From positions 124,001 through 188,000 of the forward strand of contig JAYJMM010000099.1 in the NCBI GenBank assembly GCA_037349105.1: DNA of 64,000 bases, read 5' to 3'. Position 1 is the stretch's first letter. Each line of letters starts with the position of its first letter. Origin of the DNA: Limnomonas spitsbergensis. Taxonomy: Eukaryota > Chlorophyta > Chlorophyceae > Chlamydomonadales. The translations under genes and the position numbers were made by a program. A model generated the notes under the pieces. That model saw nothing but the letters and a program-made list of their open reading frames with translations. It searched no databases and was not told the DNA's origin. Positions 44,130 through 56,301 of this stretch are shown in pieces.

Positions 44130-45762
44130 ATGTATTTGCAAGATAAATGGGGACTACTGTGTGGACAGTGTGTGGACGGTGTGTGTGGACGAAATCGGGG
44201 CATTTGTTATAGCTCGTCAGATCCGCTGTCTATATTGACGAAGTTGGTAATCGACAAGCATGTCCACGAGGTAGGAGGATTAATTGGTCGGTTTACTTCT
44301 CCAATCCCCGATAAGAGCATCGTTTCTCGCAGGAACCGCGCGAAGCTTTCGGCCGTCCTGAAAAGAGTGGCGCGACCAGAGCACCAGGCCATAACAGACT
44401 CACAGAAACAGCAATCTTCTCGCATTGAGAAAGAGTCAGACAGCTGCTCTGCTCCAGCATTGCGCATCCTACAGGCCATCCTAGGGCCAAACGGGGCCGA
44501 TGTGTCAGCGCTGCTTCACAATTTGGTGCCCATTGTGGCCTTTCACGCAACAGGCACCATCAAGGAAATGCGCTGCGGCAATTGCGGGATCCCTCTCTCC
44601 CTCAATTTGCTCGTATTGCACACGTGTCCAGTGGGTCGAATGCAGTGGACAGGGTACGTTCAGAATTTGCACGGACTCGCTGCCCACTACCCCGTACCTC
44701 CTAAACTACCATTCCCCTACCTACGCAGGGCGCTACCCTTGACTGCTGAAGGCCGCTGCATGTTGTGCAATGTGAAGTCGTCGATGACTGGGCACCGTTG
44801 CATAGCTGTCAGCCGAATTGTCATCAACATGACCGGTGTCAGCGGCATCCCCACCCCGTGTACCGAGGGGGTCGTCGGGATCATGGCCGACCTTATGAAG
44901 ATGAAGGGGGTGCACATGGCGATCTTCACCCTCCCGAAAATGGTCAAATCCAAGAGGCTCTACTGTCACATTGTCTTGGTCGCCCCATCCACAATTCAGG
45001 GAGGTGGAAGCGGGGTGTTCACTGTCACTGGCCTGGTGAGTGCACCAACTAAATCAACAAATCCCGTGCTCTCTTTTCATTCCTGGTTTTGTCCTATCAT
45101 TTGACCCTGTTCACCACAACCATCCCCAGGCGGTTGAGGATGTGGTACCGAATCAAGAGCCTGCTGTGCAGCGCGGTGACATCCAGGTGAAACAGCATGC
45201 CATTTTTAGAAAAAGACATCGGTTCTATGGTAAAAACCAATCAATATTGATGTGTGGTCAACTTTTTAACACAGGAGGTCACCCCCATTCCGACAAGGGC
45301 GATCATGGGGATGTACGCTACCATGACACGCGTCTATGATGCTAGGCTCGTCAACCAGGAGCTGCCAAAAATCAACTGCCTGACTGCATTCAGTGTCGAC
45401 GGTCGCGAATTGCCCCCACAGAACTGCCTCTACCGATGCAACTGCGCGCACGGGACGGCGGCCAACATGGCCTGCGTTCAAGAGGAGGACGCATTGTACT
45501 TGGTGGCTATCAAGACAGGTAGTGAAACCGGGTTTTCAAATCAACCATGCAGTTTTTGGTCAAGTCGTCCCTGACTCATTACATTTCTGTCACAGCGAAC
45601 AGAGGCACAGAGGCCACGTGGAGCTACGGCAAGTCAAAGGACAAGGATCCCGTGCCTTGCAATTGCGGGGGCAAGAAGACTGACGAAATCTACATCGATG
45701 TGCTCCGTGCCACGCTGATTGCTTTTCCGAGCTGCCACGGCAAGCAGAGAGAGGCGCGCTGA
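44130..45762 (+). CDS. SET-like domain protein (putative methyltransferase)
   Basis: Three exons in phase, 44130-45035, 45275-45518 and 45596-45762 (TGA), give 438 residues. The start is the first ATG of the long frame. Residues 1-140 are not recognised. A Cys pair MRCGNCG and CMLCNVKS follow. The C-terminal third reads as a degenerate SET domain: GVFTVTGLEVTPIPTRAIMG as the entry strand, AHGTAANMACV where the family has NHSCxPN, then ANRGTEATWSYG for the ELTWDYG motif, and VPCNCGG like a post-SET Cys cluster. SET enzymes methylate lysine on histones or other proteins using S-adenosylmethionine. The His-Ser-Cys positions are replaced by His-Gly-Thr, so activity is doubtful. Splice donors are GTGAGT and GTAGTG. 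The assignment is by motif order only. Confidence 0.6.
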
Positions 45763-47918
45763 GCCTCAGGGCATGCCATGGCCAGGGGACATGGAGGCTG
45801 ATCAGGCTAGGAGAGGGGGAAAAGGGCTCTTCATTGGTTGGGAAATCCGTGAAGGAGTGATTTCTGCTGCGCCTGATAGCTCTTGGATGGTGGATTGCCG
45901 TAAGCAGAGTGCATGTGATGAGTCTCAGATCAGCAGATCATGCATATCGACATTGGCCCGTCGAGGGGGCTGGGACGAAGACTGTAGCTCTTGCTTGGAC
46001 TTTATTAAGTGTGACGCTTGACGTCCTGCCCTGAAAAAACCGAGGCGCTAAGAAAAAACAGCATTAGTGCGCATGTGCTCGCGTCCGAAGCTAAGCAAAG
46101 GCGGGCAGGAACAGGAATGGCATTCCACTAATAACTCAAGTACTCACACAACCGCAATAACCTGTGTACACAAAGGTAAATATAGGTCGGAAAAACTACC
46201 TACCCCACCTCGGCACATCTTAAGCTAGAGCTTGTCAGTTGCCACCCTACCAGAATCTCCCTGTACAACTTTTGCTACGACTTCACCATGTGTTAGGCTG
46301 GCCGCCCAACAATTGAAACCAGAGACCATCACGAAAAAACAGCCTAGGTGCGCATGTGGCCCTCGTCGTCAGCAGAGAGAAGGCAAACAGGAACAGGATA
46401 GGCACATCACCAACAAGAAATCACACAGCCGTAACCATGTGACGCATGTATCTGCAGTCACACACCACAGCGTGGAAGTCTGGGAGGATGGCGGTGGTGC
46501 TACCTTACATAGATCCATGTCATGCACCAGCTAAGCATGCAAGCAAGGCGTGGACACAGCCACAGAGCAATCCTCCAGCCTAACAGGCACAGCCCAGAAC
46601 TAACATCAGCATGGCAAGAGGCATCACTGCCACAGGTTACAAGAATTAACTACCAAGAGAGCTTGATGATGCTCATATTGCGGACAATGTCAGCATCGCA
46701 GGCGCCAGCCACACGGTGGGTATACCAAATGGCCGAGGATCCGTCGTCTTTTGATTCTTCTCACCTATCGGGCAGAGGGAGCTGACGCTGAAGCAGTCAA
46801 GATTTGTTGAAACAGCTTGTGTGAGCGGACTGAGCGCACAGCAGCACGGAATACCGATGCACCCGAAGAGATCGTATTAGTTTGGACAACGCGGCGACCA
46901 GAAAGTGGTCGTGCAGCAAAAACAAAAGGACGCGCCACACATACCGGTATTTTTTTTGACTGACACGGTCCTGTTTCCTTCCAGGGTCTCTGTTTCCAAC
47001 GGACCCTGATAATAATTGGGCTTGTTCTTTAAAGATCCCCGGAAAAAAGGAAAAAGGAAAAGATAACGCCGATGCGGCGTGGATTTTGGGAAGTACAGGT
47101 CGACGAGACGCCCAAGCCCCGGTCTGTATACCCTCAAGGGGGAAAGGGTTATGGCGGGTCAGTTAGAACAGGGGGAGATGCAGGCCGACAGTCCTAGAAA
47201 TTACAGGATAGGTGTTCCGACAGGTCTCATGAAACAGAAACTAGCGAATCCTTTTTCTGTACGGCTGATCACCCGGCTGATCGAGCGCGGGCGCGGGCGG
47301 CTGATGAGCGCGCCGGGGTTGGGGCAAAATCAGCCATGCCCTTCACTGAGCAACAAGGAATAACCATTGATTCGATGGTCCCTATTCATCTGTAGTGCAG
47401 CACTAGTTCATGAGGCGCTAGATCATGCCAAGTTGCCCATGAGTCCATGAATTATGTTATATGATGCGACTCTTTGACAAAACACATCCTCAAAGCAGAT
47501 GAATACTGGATGAATACCAATGAAGGCATGAGTGCACGCAACCACTGGTCGCCCAATTCTGCGTGCCAGAGAGCAGTGCTATCACATCAGCTACTGGTCA
47601 TCTGATGCTGCTTGCAGATGGGCGGTGCTATTGAAGCAGCGCACCGCCGCCACTGCTGATGAGGGAGTGCCGTGGAACTCAAGGAGGGAGATGCTGCCTG
47701 GCGTGACCCTACAGCACACGGACGGGGCAGTGGGGAGGGGAGAGGGAGGCATATGGAAATAAGGCTATAAAGGAAAAGATGATGTGCTGCCTTTTAGCAG
47801 TATGGACATCACAACACATACAAGCAAGGTATTATAACAGGGCAGGACGCAGCATCTAATCATGTTTTACATATCTTACCATGGGTGCAGCACCGGCCTG
47901 ATCAAGGGCCTCAAGATG
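45763..47918. other. Spacer with duplicated and dispersed repeats
   Basis: No gene is visible. A block near 46030-46165 (AAAAAACAGC...GTGCGCATGTG, GGAACAGGA, CACACAACCG) recurs about 295 bp later near 46330-46440. 47041-47200 matches 30776-30905. A G-rich palindromic stretch lies near 47270-47320. Confidence 0.5.
47041..47200 (+). repeat. Dispersed repeat shared with 30776-30905
   Basis: GATGCGGCGTGGATTT, AAGTACAGGT and CCCAAGCCCCGGTCTGTATA follow in the same order as at 30776, with scattered differences. An A-rich GGAAAAAAGG precedes both copies. It is probably part of an uncharacterised transposable element. Confidence 0.65.
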
Positions 47919-50900
47919 TCACTTTCTTGCATGCCAAGGAGGCAACAAAGCGGCAATGTCGCCCGCATGGTGCCCTTTATTCCTGGAACTCCAACCAGCC
48001 ACCCGGGCATTCATGACACAGTCCCACCCCCCTGACGCTGGTCTCACTTGAAAGATGTTATCCGTTGAGCTCCCAGGCACAAGGCCTTGCAGAGCAGAGC
48101 CGCCACGGTATTTTCATCCGTTATGACGGCCACGCAAGAGCCGCCTCCCACAGAGGCCTGATGCAACACGTCTACCCAGGCCTTCTCCCAGGCCTGAGGG
48201 GGAGGGGGAAGAAGGAGCAGCGTTCATTTGGATAAGACTCAGCTACATGTCAGCTACAATCCGGCCTCCAGCCGAAGGCCCTAGGTGTAGCCAGTCACGC
48301 TGCTTGGGCCGGCAGCGGAAGACGGGTCCAGTTTTAATCCCAATCAGGCCCTTGGCAGCCTGCCAATGATGGTCCTGAAGCCATTTAAAGAAACATGCCC
48401 CCCCTAGCCCTCCCCTAGGCCTGATGTCGGTAGAGGGGCACAAGGAGTGACACACTATTTTTGTTAGGGTGTTACAGCTACATTGCAGCTACAACAAGGC
48501 CTATGGCTGTGGGGACCTGGTGCAACAAGCCCTGGCTCAGGCTACCAGCTGCTGGCTGATCAAGGCTAGGTCCCCAATGGTGGTGGCCGCCCGGTGGCAC
48601 CCTTTAGGTGGCCTGACGCGCAGGAACATAACACGGATAGCATTAGCACTGTATTCGAGGAACGTAGGGGTAACATAGCCTCACAGGTAATTAGTACAGG
48701 ACACAATAGCCGAGGAGAAGCAGGGGAAATATCTGTGGACTTGGCGAAGAAAGGCCAGTTGTGAAGTGTTTGTCGGGCCCGAGCAGGGCAGCATGTGCTG
48801 GTTGCACGCCTACAACATCAGTGGGGGCCTTACGGTAAATGAGAGGGCCAGACAGTAAGAGCCGGAAGGATAGTGGCCAGCCCCTACAAATTTCAAGATA
48901 TTTACGCTCCAAAAAGGCGCGTGCGGTGAATACACCTCCCCCCCCACACACGACATGCTTCAGACGCCAACCCAAGACACGAAAGAGACGGCTGTGCTGT
49001 GAACCCTACACTCACTGTGGTGCTGGCGGCGTTGACCAGCGGGGTGATATGTGGCAGAGGGTGCCCCGCAGCCACCTGAGCATCCACCACCATGCGGGTC
49101 AGATCCTGGGCCGATTGGTTGGCCCCGCTCATCACGATATCCACCTAACGGAAGGGCAATGGACAAATGAGGTTGGTGGACATGTTCAGGCAGGCAGAGT
49201 GGAGGTTATACAGTGGGCATTCACAGCCACAACTTTGGACAGTTGCAGAGCAGATGGGCTGGCCGGCTGGCTCTGGCGGTGGATAGGCTGGCCGGCTGGC
49301 TCTGGCCATCACGACAGCCGCCCATCAGGTCAGAAGGGAAATGAGGTTTGTAGATGGGCCTGGTGAATCAAATGAGTCTTGCAAATGGGGTGGTGGTGGA
49401 CACATTGAGGCTGTAGGAGTGGGGGTTGTATGCTAAGGCAGGCAAATGAGGCTGGCGGTGCGTGAGAAGGGCTGGTGAACATGCTGAAGATGTCAGTGAT
49501 ATACCGGCACCTGCCTATGTATGTATATATGTGGGTTGGACTTGCCAGAGTGTGAGGGTGGCGTCCCCTATCAATACATGGATCACCAACACAGCATGCG
49601 GGATACAAGACACCGGTTGCTTTCCGTCCACAGATCCCTGCATTGATGCATGAGCAGTAAGGAGGTCAGGGCTGCTGTGCCCCCACCAGTCCGCCTGAAA
49701 TGATTTGCAAAATTTGCTCCTTTCACTCCTACCTACAGCAACAACCGCCGATCTGACGCCGCCACTTAACTAGGTGGTTGCCAGCTGGCCAGCCGGTCTG
49801 CCATCGCATCTCAGCTGCATCCGTCAGGCGCCACTACCTGCAGCACCAACCATGCCACTGCCTTTGCATTAGTACCCGCCGCTGCACCGCTGCATTTCCC
49901 TTTGCGTGCGCCATCAAGGCTGCCAATGTGTCATGGCTGCAGCTGGCCAGGGTCTCTGCCAGCTAATCAGCCTGATGAGAGGTTACTGAGATGTCGGACC
50001 TCCTAACTTTGCAGCAGTAACCGCCACTGTACCGCTGCATGTACCTTGTGCCATCAAGGCTGTCGGCGCACCTTAGCTGCTCTGTCCGGTGTCTCTACCA
50101 ACTGTCAGCCCAACAAATGCAGCAGCTCAGACCTAAACAGCCTGCAGAGAGGTTACTAGTTGATCTTCAATAACTCCTACCATTGCAGCAGTAACCGCTG
50201 ATCTTACGCTGCACCTACCTTTGCATTTGCCACGAGGGCTGCTAGCGCGTCCCGGCTGCTTTCGTCCTGCGTCTCTGCTAGCAGCACCACTCGGGCCACC
50301 ACCTTTTCGTCCACCTTAAACAAGCCGGCCCCTGGGGCCTGATTGAGACACTCGAGGATGACCTGCAAGTCAACAGAGTGGGCCCAGGAACAACAGGGAT
50401 CCTTTTGTGAATTGTGACTCAACATTCCAGCATCCATTCAGCTTCAGTTCAGCTGCCCAAATTCAGCTACGTGGCAGCTGTTCACCGGCGACCGACCGGA
50501 GGCCTCATACAGGATCACAGGGCGGGTGAGGTTGAAGAAGCCAAACCAGCAGGAAGCCCTCTCCTTCGGGTACGAGTCCACCCGGAACAGGTTACCCCAC
50601 TGCCGCCATATGTCTGACCGGGGCCAAACCTAAACCGCCCGGGGGCCCAAGCAGCATGGCTGGATGCGCATAAGGCATCGGGCAATAGGTCAGGAGGTGG
50701 CTGAAATGTAGCCGAGCCTCATAAAAATAAACACGAGAGCTGGCACTGGCCAGGAAGTTACACCAGCAGGAAGGATTCAAGGGTGTGCAGGGTGAAGGCT
50801 CAAAATCTGAGGAGCAGAGCTTCTCAGGTGGCCAGAGGGGCAGCGGAACCAGCCAGCGCATGCGCAGATCAAAACAAAGACACATTATTAGGAAGGCAGA

Positions 50901-53900
50901 ACTGTTACCGACACCTCCCTGGCCCCCTCCCACTTGATCCAGATCCTTCACTAGTCACTAGGCCACCTTCCTCCCATTGGCCCAGTGGGTTGTATTTGAC
51001 ATTTGACAGCACGAGGACCAGCACCCGGGTTCACAGCGCCCTAAGTATAACCTCAGTATACCCCCGTGGCCCCAACCCCAACGATGTCTTAACCAGGGTG
51101 GCAGGGTCCCACACTCGCACCCGGGCACTCTCTACGGTGCCGGCGCTATGCCACCTGTATGTCAGGATCTGCTGTCCTTAGATGCACTTAGTACATCCAT
51201 AAGCAGATTCCCGGAATGTATTTTACATATGCACGTTATGTATATGTCGGTATAAACATCAAGCACACATTGGTGATGCACATGGCCAGATCTAGATCCT
51301 CAGCATACCGAAGTGATGCAACCTGCCAGCGACATAACGTTGGCCTACCTGAGGGGATGCTTGTATAGCCAAATCTAGCCAGCTCTGCAGCCAACCTGAG
51401 GTGCTACACCTCGCCAGGCTGACGGCTACAGCCCACCTGTAAGGGGTGAACAACGGTCTGATCTAGATACCAACTCAGTTTGTGCGCACCTGAGGGGATG
51501 CACCTGGCCAGGCTGACGGCTGCAGCACCAGTGATGACACAGCGGCATTGTTCTGGATCAGCCGTCTGCGGGGAAAGGGGCGCATGAGTGAGGCCCAGGG
51601 TTTCGGCCTTAAGGGCTGATGTTGAGATCCAGGTCCCCAGGAGTTGGTGAGGGGGCAGGGGATGCGACCTGCTTGAGCAGATGGACACGAATGCCGCATT
51701 GTTTCCTTTCGATTTGGCCCCGGTCTCAAGGCCCCGGCTGTCTCTGGGTTAGATCTGGGGTTCAGCCGCGTGCTTTTGATTGGTCTTCAACACCTTGCTT
51801 GTTCTGCTCGGACAGCTCAACACTCAGTGCACACCTAGGCCCCTTTGATCAGGGTATTCAGGTGTTGGTGTTGCTGCAAGAGCAACAGCCTGCGCAACAA
51901 TGCCCAAGAGCTCCCCTGCTGCCACCCAAGATGCAGGTGGAGCAGCGGAGATGCTTTCTTTGTGATCCAGACTGGAGGGCTGCATGGGCAACCGTTTGTT
52001 GAATGTTGAATGTAAGAATGTTATATCCAAATTGAATGTTACATCCGAGCAGAGTTTAACATCCGAGCCGAATGTCACGTCTGGCCATAATGTACATTTC
52101 AGCTGCCTGTGTTTCATTTTGGTAAAAAATCCTGGGTTTATATAGGACATGTATGCTCTACCATACTGCCACTTTCAATTGGGCGTTTGATGCCTTTGGG
52201 GATCCGTTTTGAGGCCTTTCATAATATTCTGGGGGTTTGCTTTGGGGGTTCGCAAAAACTTTCAATACCGGTACATTCCGGTGAAATAACTTTGGGGGTT
52301 GATTTTCCCAGAATTAACAGCAATTAGCGGTATAGGCGTGTCCCTTAGAGCTCATCTCATCAGGAAACTTAGAACACAGCAATTCGATGCCCTCCATAGC
52401 GGAAACACGTTTTAGACAGAGCAGGAGTGTGTCTGCGGTGTTTCACTGAAACGCCACTTTTGGGTTAAAAAATGTGTGGTGATTCAACTTTGGGGGATTG
52501 CGCGGACCCCTAATATGGTGCTGCTATTGGGGGTTGCTACCCCCAAATTCGAACGCCCAATTGGAAGTAGCAGTACGGTATGCATCAATTATCATCCAAG
52601 AAGAAATTAAGCTTGACTTGAATGTGACGTTTGACTTGAATGTAATCTGTGAGTTGATTGTAACATCTGATTCCAAAGTCACCAATGTGAGTAGAATGCA
52701 AGTTCAAGCATGTCAGCCTGTTCGTAAGACACCTGGGACCTCCCTTGTCTGGACATCATTAATTTATGTTTATACAGGGAGGACAAAGGCACTGGATGGT
52801 GTGGATAGGGTGTTCACACATTTGCAGGGGTTGAGGGGTGGCAAGTCCCAAGAGCATCATGGGGACATCAGAGGTCCGTGGAAGACCTAGAAAAAGTAGA
52901 ACATTGGGGATCCTACGCGGATGAGGAAAACCTCTAAAAAAAAAAGGCTTGAGACCTATCTGTTAGAGTGTCCGTGGGTGCACGGCGGGCTCTGGGTGGC
53001 TGTGCCGACGCCGTCAACCCCCCCTTACCTGAAGTGAGTGCATGGTAGGCACAGCGCGGTGGCAATGAGCGCCTGGTTGGTGTTGTTGTGTGCCACGATC
53101 AACAGCGTCTGTGTCTGCCTGGGGGCCGTATCCAGCTCAGGAGCATCCTCGCCGGATGAGTCCCCGGAGGAGGAGGCGGAGGAGGTCGCAAAGGGGTCCG
53201 ACCGGGGAGGCGCAGCGGAGGCGGGGGCGGAGGGCAAGGGGGAAGACGCTGGCCCTGTCGGATGGGCGATCGCCGCAGCATGGGTGAGGATGGCCCTCCA
53301 AGCTAGTGAGGCGCGGTGCCACACCTCCCTGTGGATGAAATGAAGGGGGGGCGGTGTAGAAGCAGCAGAAAAGTCATGGATGACGGTAAGGGGTGGCGCC
53401 ATGACTGCAACATGGAAGTAACGGATCAAATCAAGGGGTCGCTCTTTCAGGTTACAATGTGGCTGTCGCTGCGGCCTCTAGCGGTGCCATTATCTTTACC
53501 ACTGTCAAGCCCATAGGGGAGAAAGCAGTCCCCCTGTAGCACTGAATCGGGAGATGGGATTGTTTTAGGGGATCAGGGAGGGGGGGCAGGGTTCAAGTGA
53601 TCGGGGAGGGGGGGAGGGGGGTAAGAAATTGTGGATGGAGAAAGTGTTCTAAGTTCTGAGAGCTCCTAGATCACACATGCATTGCAAGGCGACTCCAAAA
53701 GACCAGCCATGCCTGTATTGCCACGGGGACCCAACAGACAATTTATTTAAATTTACCGCCCGCCCCCCCCCCCCCCTTGTTGACGCACCGAACAGGGGAG
53801 TGACCATCCAGTTCAAACCGCTCTGGGTGGCGCTGCCAGTTCCTGTACTGCGCGGGATACGTTGTCTTGACCTCCATCTTGAGCAACCCCTGCAGGAGGG

Positions 53901-56301
53901 AGGGTTTTGTGATTCGAAGATATCGATCAAGGAAAAGTATTTCATACATAAAACATTCGCGTTTCCATTATTTAGAATTACCCTGGCAGTGCAAAATCAG
54001 TCTCGCCTGTAAATCATCCAGAGTAGTCGGGATGATATCTTGAGACACAATGAGGAAGCGGCCCACTGATCTGAGCTGAAAGCCATACCAGTATTAGGCA
54101 TTGTTCAACTCAGTGGCCAGAAGGGTAAAGCAGGGTTAGGGCTGGGCTGAGCGGGGCAGCTTGCAAATGTTGCAGGGCTGAAAGTGTTACCCCTGATGGT
54201 GGTTGATGATGGGGACTGGGTACTCCGTAACAACAGCCTGCTGAACAAGCCAGGCATGTGCCAGCATGCGACTTCATTTGAAAAAAAAGGACGATCACTT
54301 GTTGCTGAGGCTCCACCAGGTCTGGCCTCCATTGGCCCAGTGGGTGCCCACCAGCAGCCCGACAGGTTATCTGTTGCGCACGACGATCATCCGGTGAAGG
54401 AGGCCACCCAGAGGATCAGCCGTAGTCAGTTGAGCCCCCCCCCCCTGTACTGCCTACCTGAAAGCTGTACAGATCAATCTCTCTCAGGGCCGGCATGTTC
54501 TCCCTGGGTACTGGGTCGCGCCCCTCCAACACAATGTCAGCCGTCAGCCGGGCCCGAGCCAGAGGGCTGGCATACACCAGGTCAAAGTCCTGATCTTTGA
54601 GCTGCACCAGTCGGGAAGAAAGGGGAGAGATTCAAACAAGGGAATGCAGGTCAGGTCAAGGGGGGTAGCAGAGAAGCAGAGGCCCAGGCCAGAGGGCTGG
54701 CATAGGTGGCGTCCAAGATCTGGTCCTTCAGCAGCATAGAGGGCAGCCAGGGATGGTCTTGAGGACTTTTGATTAAAGCTTGGCAAGGAGGGGCTGGGGC
54801 AGAGCAGCGTAGGTAGGAGCCCAGGGAGCCAGAGATGGTCAAAGCTTTAACCTTTGAGCTGCGCCAGCCATGGAGGGCAGGAGATTGTCTTGAACCAACT
54901 CGTTTGATTTCACTGGATTATAAGAATTTAAAGGGTATGAGGTTCAGTGGCAGTGGGTCCACCGGTAGGATCCAGGACAGGAGTGGCGGGGCTTGCGTAA
55001 GGCCACAGGATGGGAGGGACAGGAGTGATAGACGGAGCTTGCATGGGGCCACATTTCCCCCCTGGGCCTCCTGGTCCTGTTTTTGTCTGTTGCCCCCTGG
55101 TCTAGGGTTCAGCTGTGTGTGCTTGTCTGTGTTCTCCCTTCTTTTTGTTTAGGAGCTCCATTGGATGGCCGCCTGTCTCCTTGTTGCTGGGTTTAGGTTC
55201 TATTCTGATTCATGTCACTGGTTTCCCCGGTTCCCTCTGACTGGACCTATCAAAAAGGCTTTGGGTGCCTGCGTACATTTTGTAACAAATACATGCAGGG
55301 CCATTGACAGGCGCATGGGCGGGCCAAGACCCCATTGGCCAAACAGCCTGGCGTAGGCGAGTCGTACCCATATCAGTATCACTCGCATGCATGCCCAAGG
55401 TATGGGTGGATAGGAATGTTGGAGGATGCATGGGGCAGCATGCAGGCCTATGTGTCTGGCCATTCACAGGTCCAACAGCAGGGACATGTAACAGCAGCCG
55501 AACAGCCAGGCGAAGGGGCACCTTCTACAGCACAGTACCATCTTTGGCATGGACAATTCCTATCAGCAGCACTTCCCCGAGCAGAATATTGTTGTGAAGC
55601 ACTTCCGTGTGCATGGGACCTTTGCAAGAAGGCAATGACCAGCAGGCTGGCACGACCCATAGCCCCATGCTGAACCCCAGCATGGGGCTGTGGGTCGTGC
55701 CAGCCTGCGTATCATCGCCTAAACACATGAACTCACCACTGATATTTCATGCACCATGCAGAAATTCCCTCATACACAGAACACTTTGCCAAATGTTGAG
55801 GTTTACAAGGGTTCTGCGGTGCTTCTCACTGGTCCTGCTCCAGAGATACTGCAGAACACTTATAAATTTCACCACTGACGCCCTACACACCATGCGCTGA
55901 GTAGCCCGCGCCTGCTCCAAGCCCTTGTCCGTAAGCACCGACTGGTCCGAGGAGCCCTGCACCCTGTTGGCGGCATTCCAAGTGCTCTGGCCGTGTCGGA
56001 CGATCACCACCCGCGTCTCGGTACTGACGGGCGGTAGCAGCAGCGGCGGAGCGTCAATACGGTCCTTCAGGTAAGAATATTCGTCGTTGTAGGGGCGACG
56101 TGAAGCGTGCACCTTGCCATCACTGCTGCCGGGGGCAGAGGCAGCTTGGCTGGGTGATAGGCCCGGCAAGGAGAGCATGCGAAGGAGGCGACGAGCCCTT
56201 GATCTTGATCTTGGGCGTGTAGCTGCTGCAGCTGCAGCTGTTGAGGTGCGCGAGGGGCCGAGCGTGAGCCGTGAGGATTGCATAGGCAACAGCCGGGTCA
56301 T
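47919..56301 (-). CDS. 2-carboxy-D-arabinitol-1-phosphatase-like enzyme (phosphoglycerate-mutase family)
   Basis: Plant relatives dephosphorylate the Rubisco inhibitor 2-carboxyarabinitol 1-phosphate in the chloroplast. Exons in phase are 56301-55891, 54601-54458, 53889-53789, 53328-53029, 51565-51490 and 50362-50219. Then come 49144-49016, 48193-48048 and 47982-47919 (TGA), where a linking exon may be missing. Motifs are RVVIVRHGQSTWN (catalytic RHG), VLTDKGLEQARATQRM, DLVYASPLARARLTADIV, LREIDLYSFQ joined to GLLK, REVWHRASLAWRAILTH, and LLIVAHNNTNQALIATAL (second catalytic His). The last exons resemble the second, degenerate mutase half of the plant proteins (CLNQAPG, AWEKAWVDVLHQ). The N-terminus is Ser/Arg/Ala-rich, like a plastid transit peptide. 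Exon 53328-53029 carries a Pro/Ser/Asp insert of about 50 residues just before VAHN, absent from plants. Two exons have decaying tandem copies, and intron 1 holds a hairpin. Confidence 0.85.
48238..48385 (-). repeat. SINE-like element
   Basis: Reverse copy: ACTCAGCTACATGTCAGCTA, CAGTCACGCTGCTTGGGCC, GGTCCAGTTTTAATCCC and GGCAGCCTGCCAA. Confidence 0.7.
48465..48620 (-). repeat. SINE-like element
   Basis: Second reverse copy, 85 bp beyond the first: TTACAGCTACATTGCAGCTA, CAACAAGCCCTGGC, TAGGTCCCCAATGGTGGTGG and CCGCCCGGTGGC. Confidence 0.65.
49735..50200 (-). repeat. Decaying tandem copies of exon 50362-50219
   Basis: The 3' part of exon 50362-50219 with its donor (plus-strand pattern GCAGCAGTAACCGC, CGCTGCA, CCATCAAGGCTG, TCTCTGCCAGC) recurs in the following intron near 50011-50110, 49845-49965 and more faintly 49735-49845, about 170 bp apart. 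Flanking GAGAGGTTACT is shared too. Frames and donors are eroded. Confidence 0.62.
50600..50740 (+). repeat. SINE-like element
   Basis: Forward copy: GACCGGGGCCAAACCTAAAC, GGCCCAAGCAGCATGGCTGG, GTGGCTGAAATGTAGCCGAG and an A-rich end CATAAAAATAAAC. Confidence 0.72.
53763..53776. repeat. 14-base poly-C tract
   Basis: Uninterrupted C run just downstream of the exon 53889-53789 donor on the coding strand (poly-G there). Confidence 0.95.
54660..54880 (-). repeat. Decaying copies of the 5' edge of exon 54601-54458
   Basis: Plus-strand GCCAGAGGGCTGGCATA at 54690-54706 repeats the exon sequence at 54557-54573 exactly. The similarity then continues through the exon start (CTTCAGCAGCATAGAGGG against TTTGAGCTGCACCAGTCG). 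A shorter second copy lies near 54843-54880 (CCTTTGAGCTGCGCCAG). On the coding strand the first copy still spells LLKDQ and TYASPLAWA. It lacks a proper donor. Confidence 0.68.
55642..55708. repeat. Long intronic hairpin, 31-bp arms
   Basis: Arm 55642-55672 (GCAGGCTGGCACGACCCATA then GCCCCATGCTG) is complementary to 55678-55708 with one T/G wobble, around loop AACCC. Pairing continues imperfectly for about ten more bases outward. It lies inside intron 1 of the carboxyarabinitol-phosphatase-like gene. Length and near-perfect pairing resemble green-algal miRNA or siRNA precursors, but a fold-back MITE looks the same. Confidence 0.88.

Noticed and set aside
47270..47330. Palindromic GATCACCCGGCTGATCGAGC stretch as a regulatory site
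   Set aside because: Short overlapping self-complementary words in a GC-rich run, with no gene start nearby to regulate.
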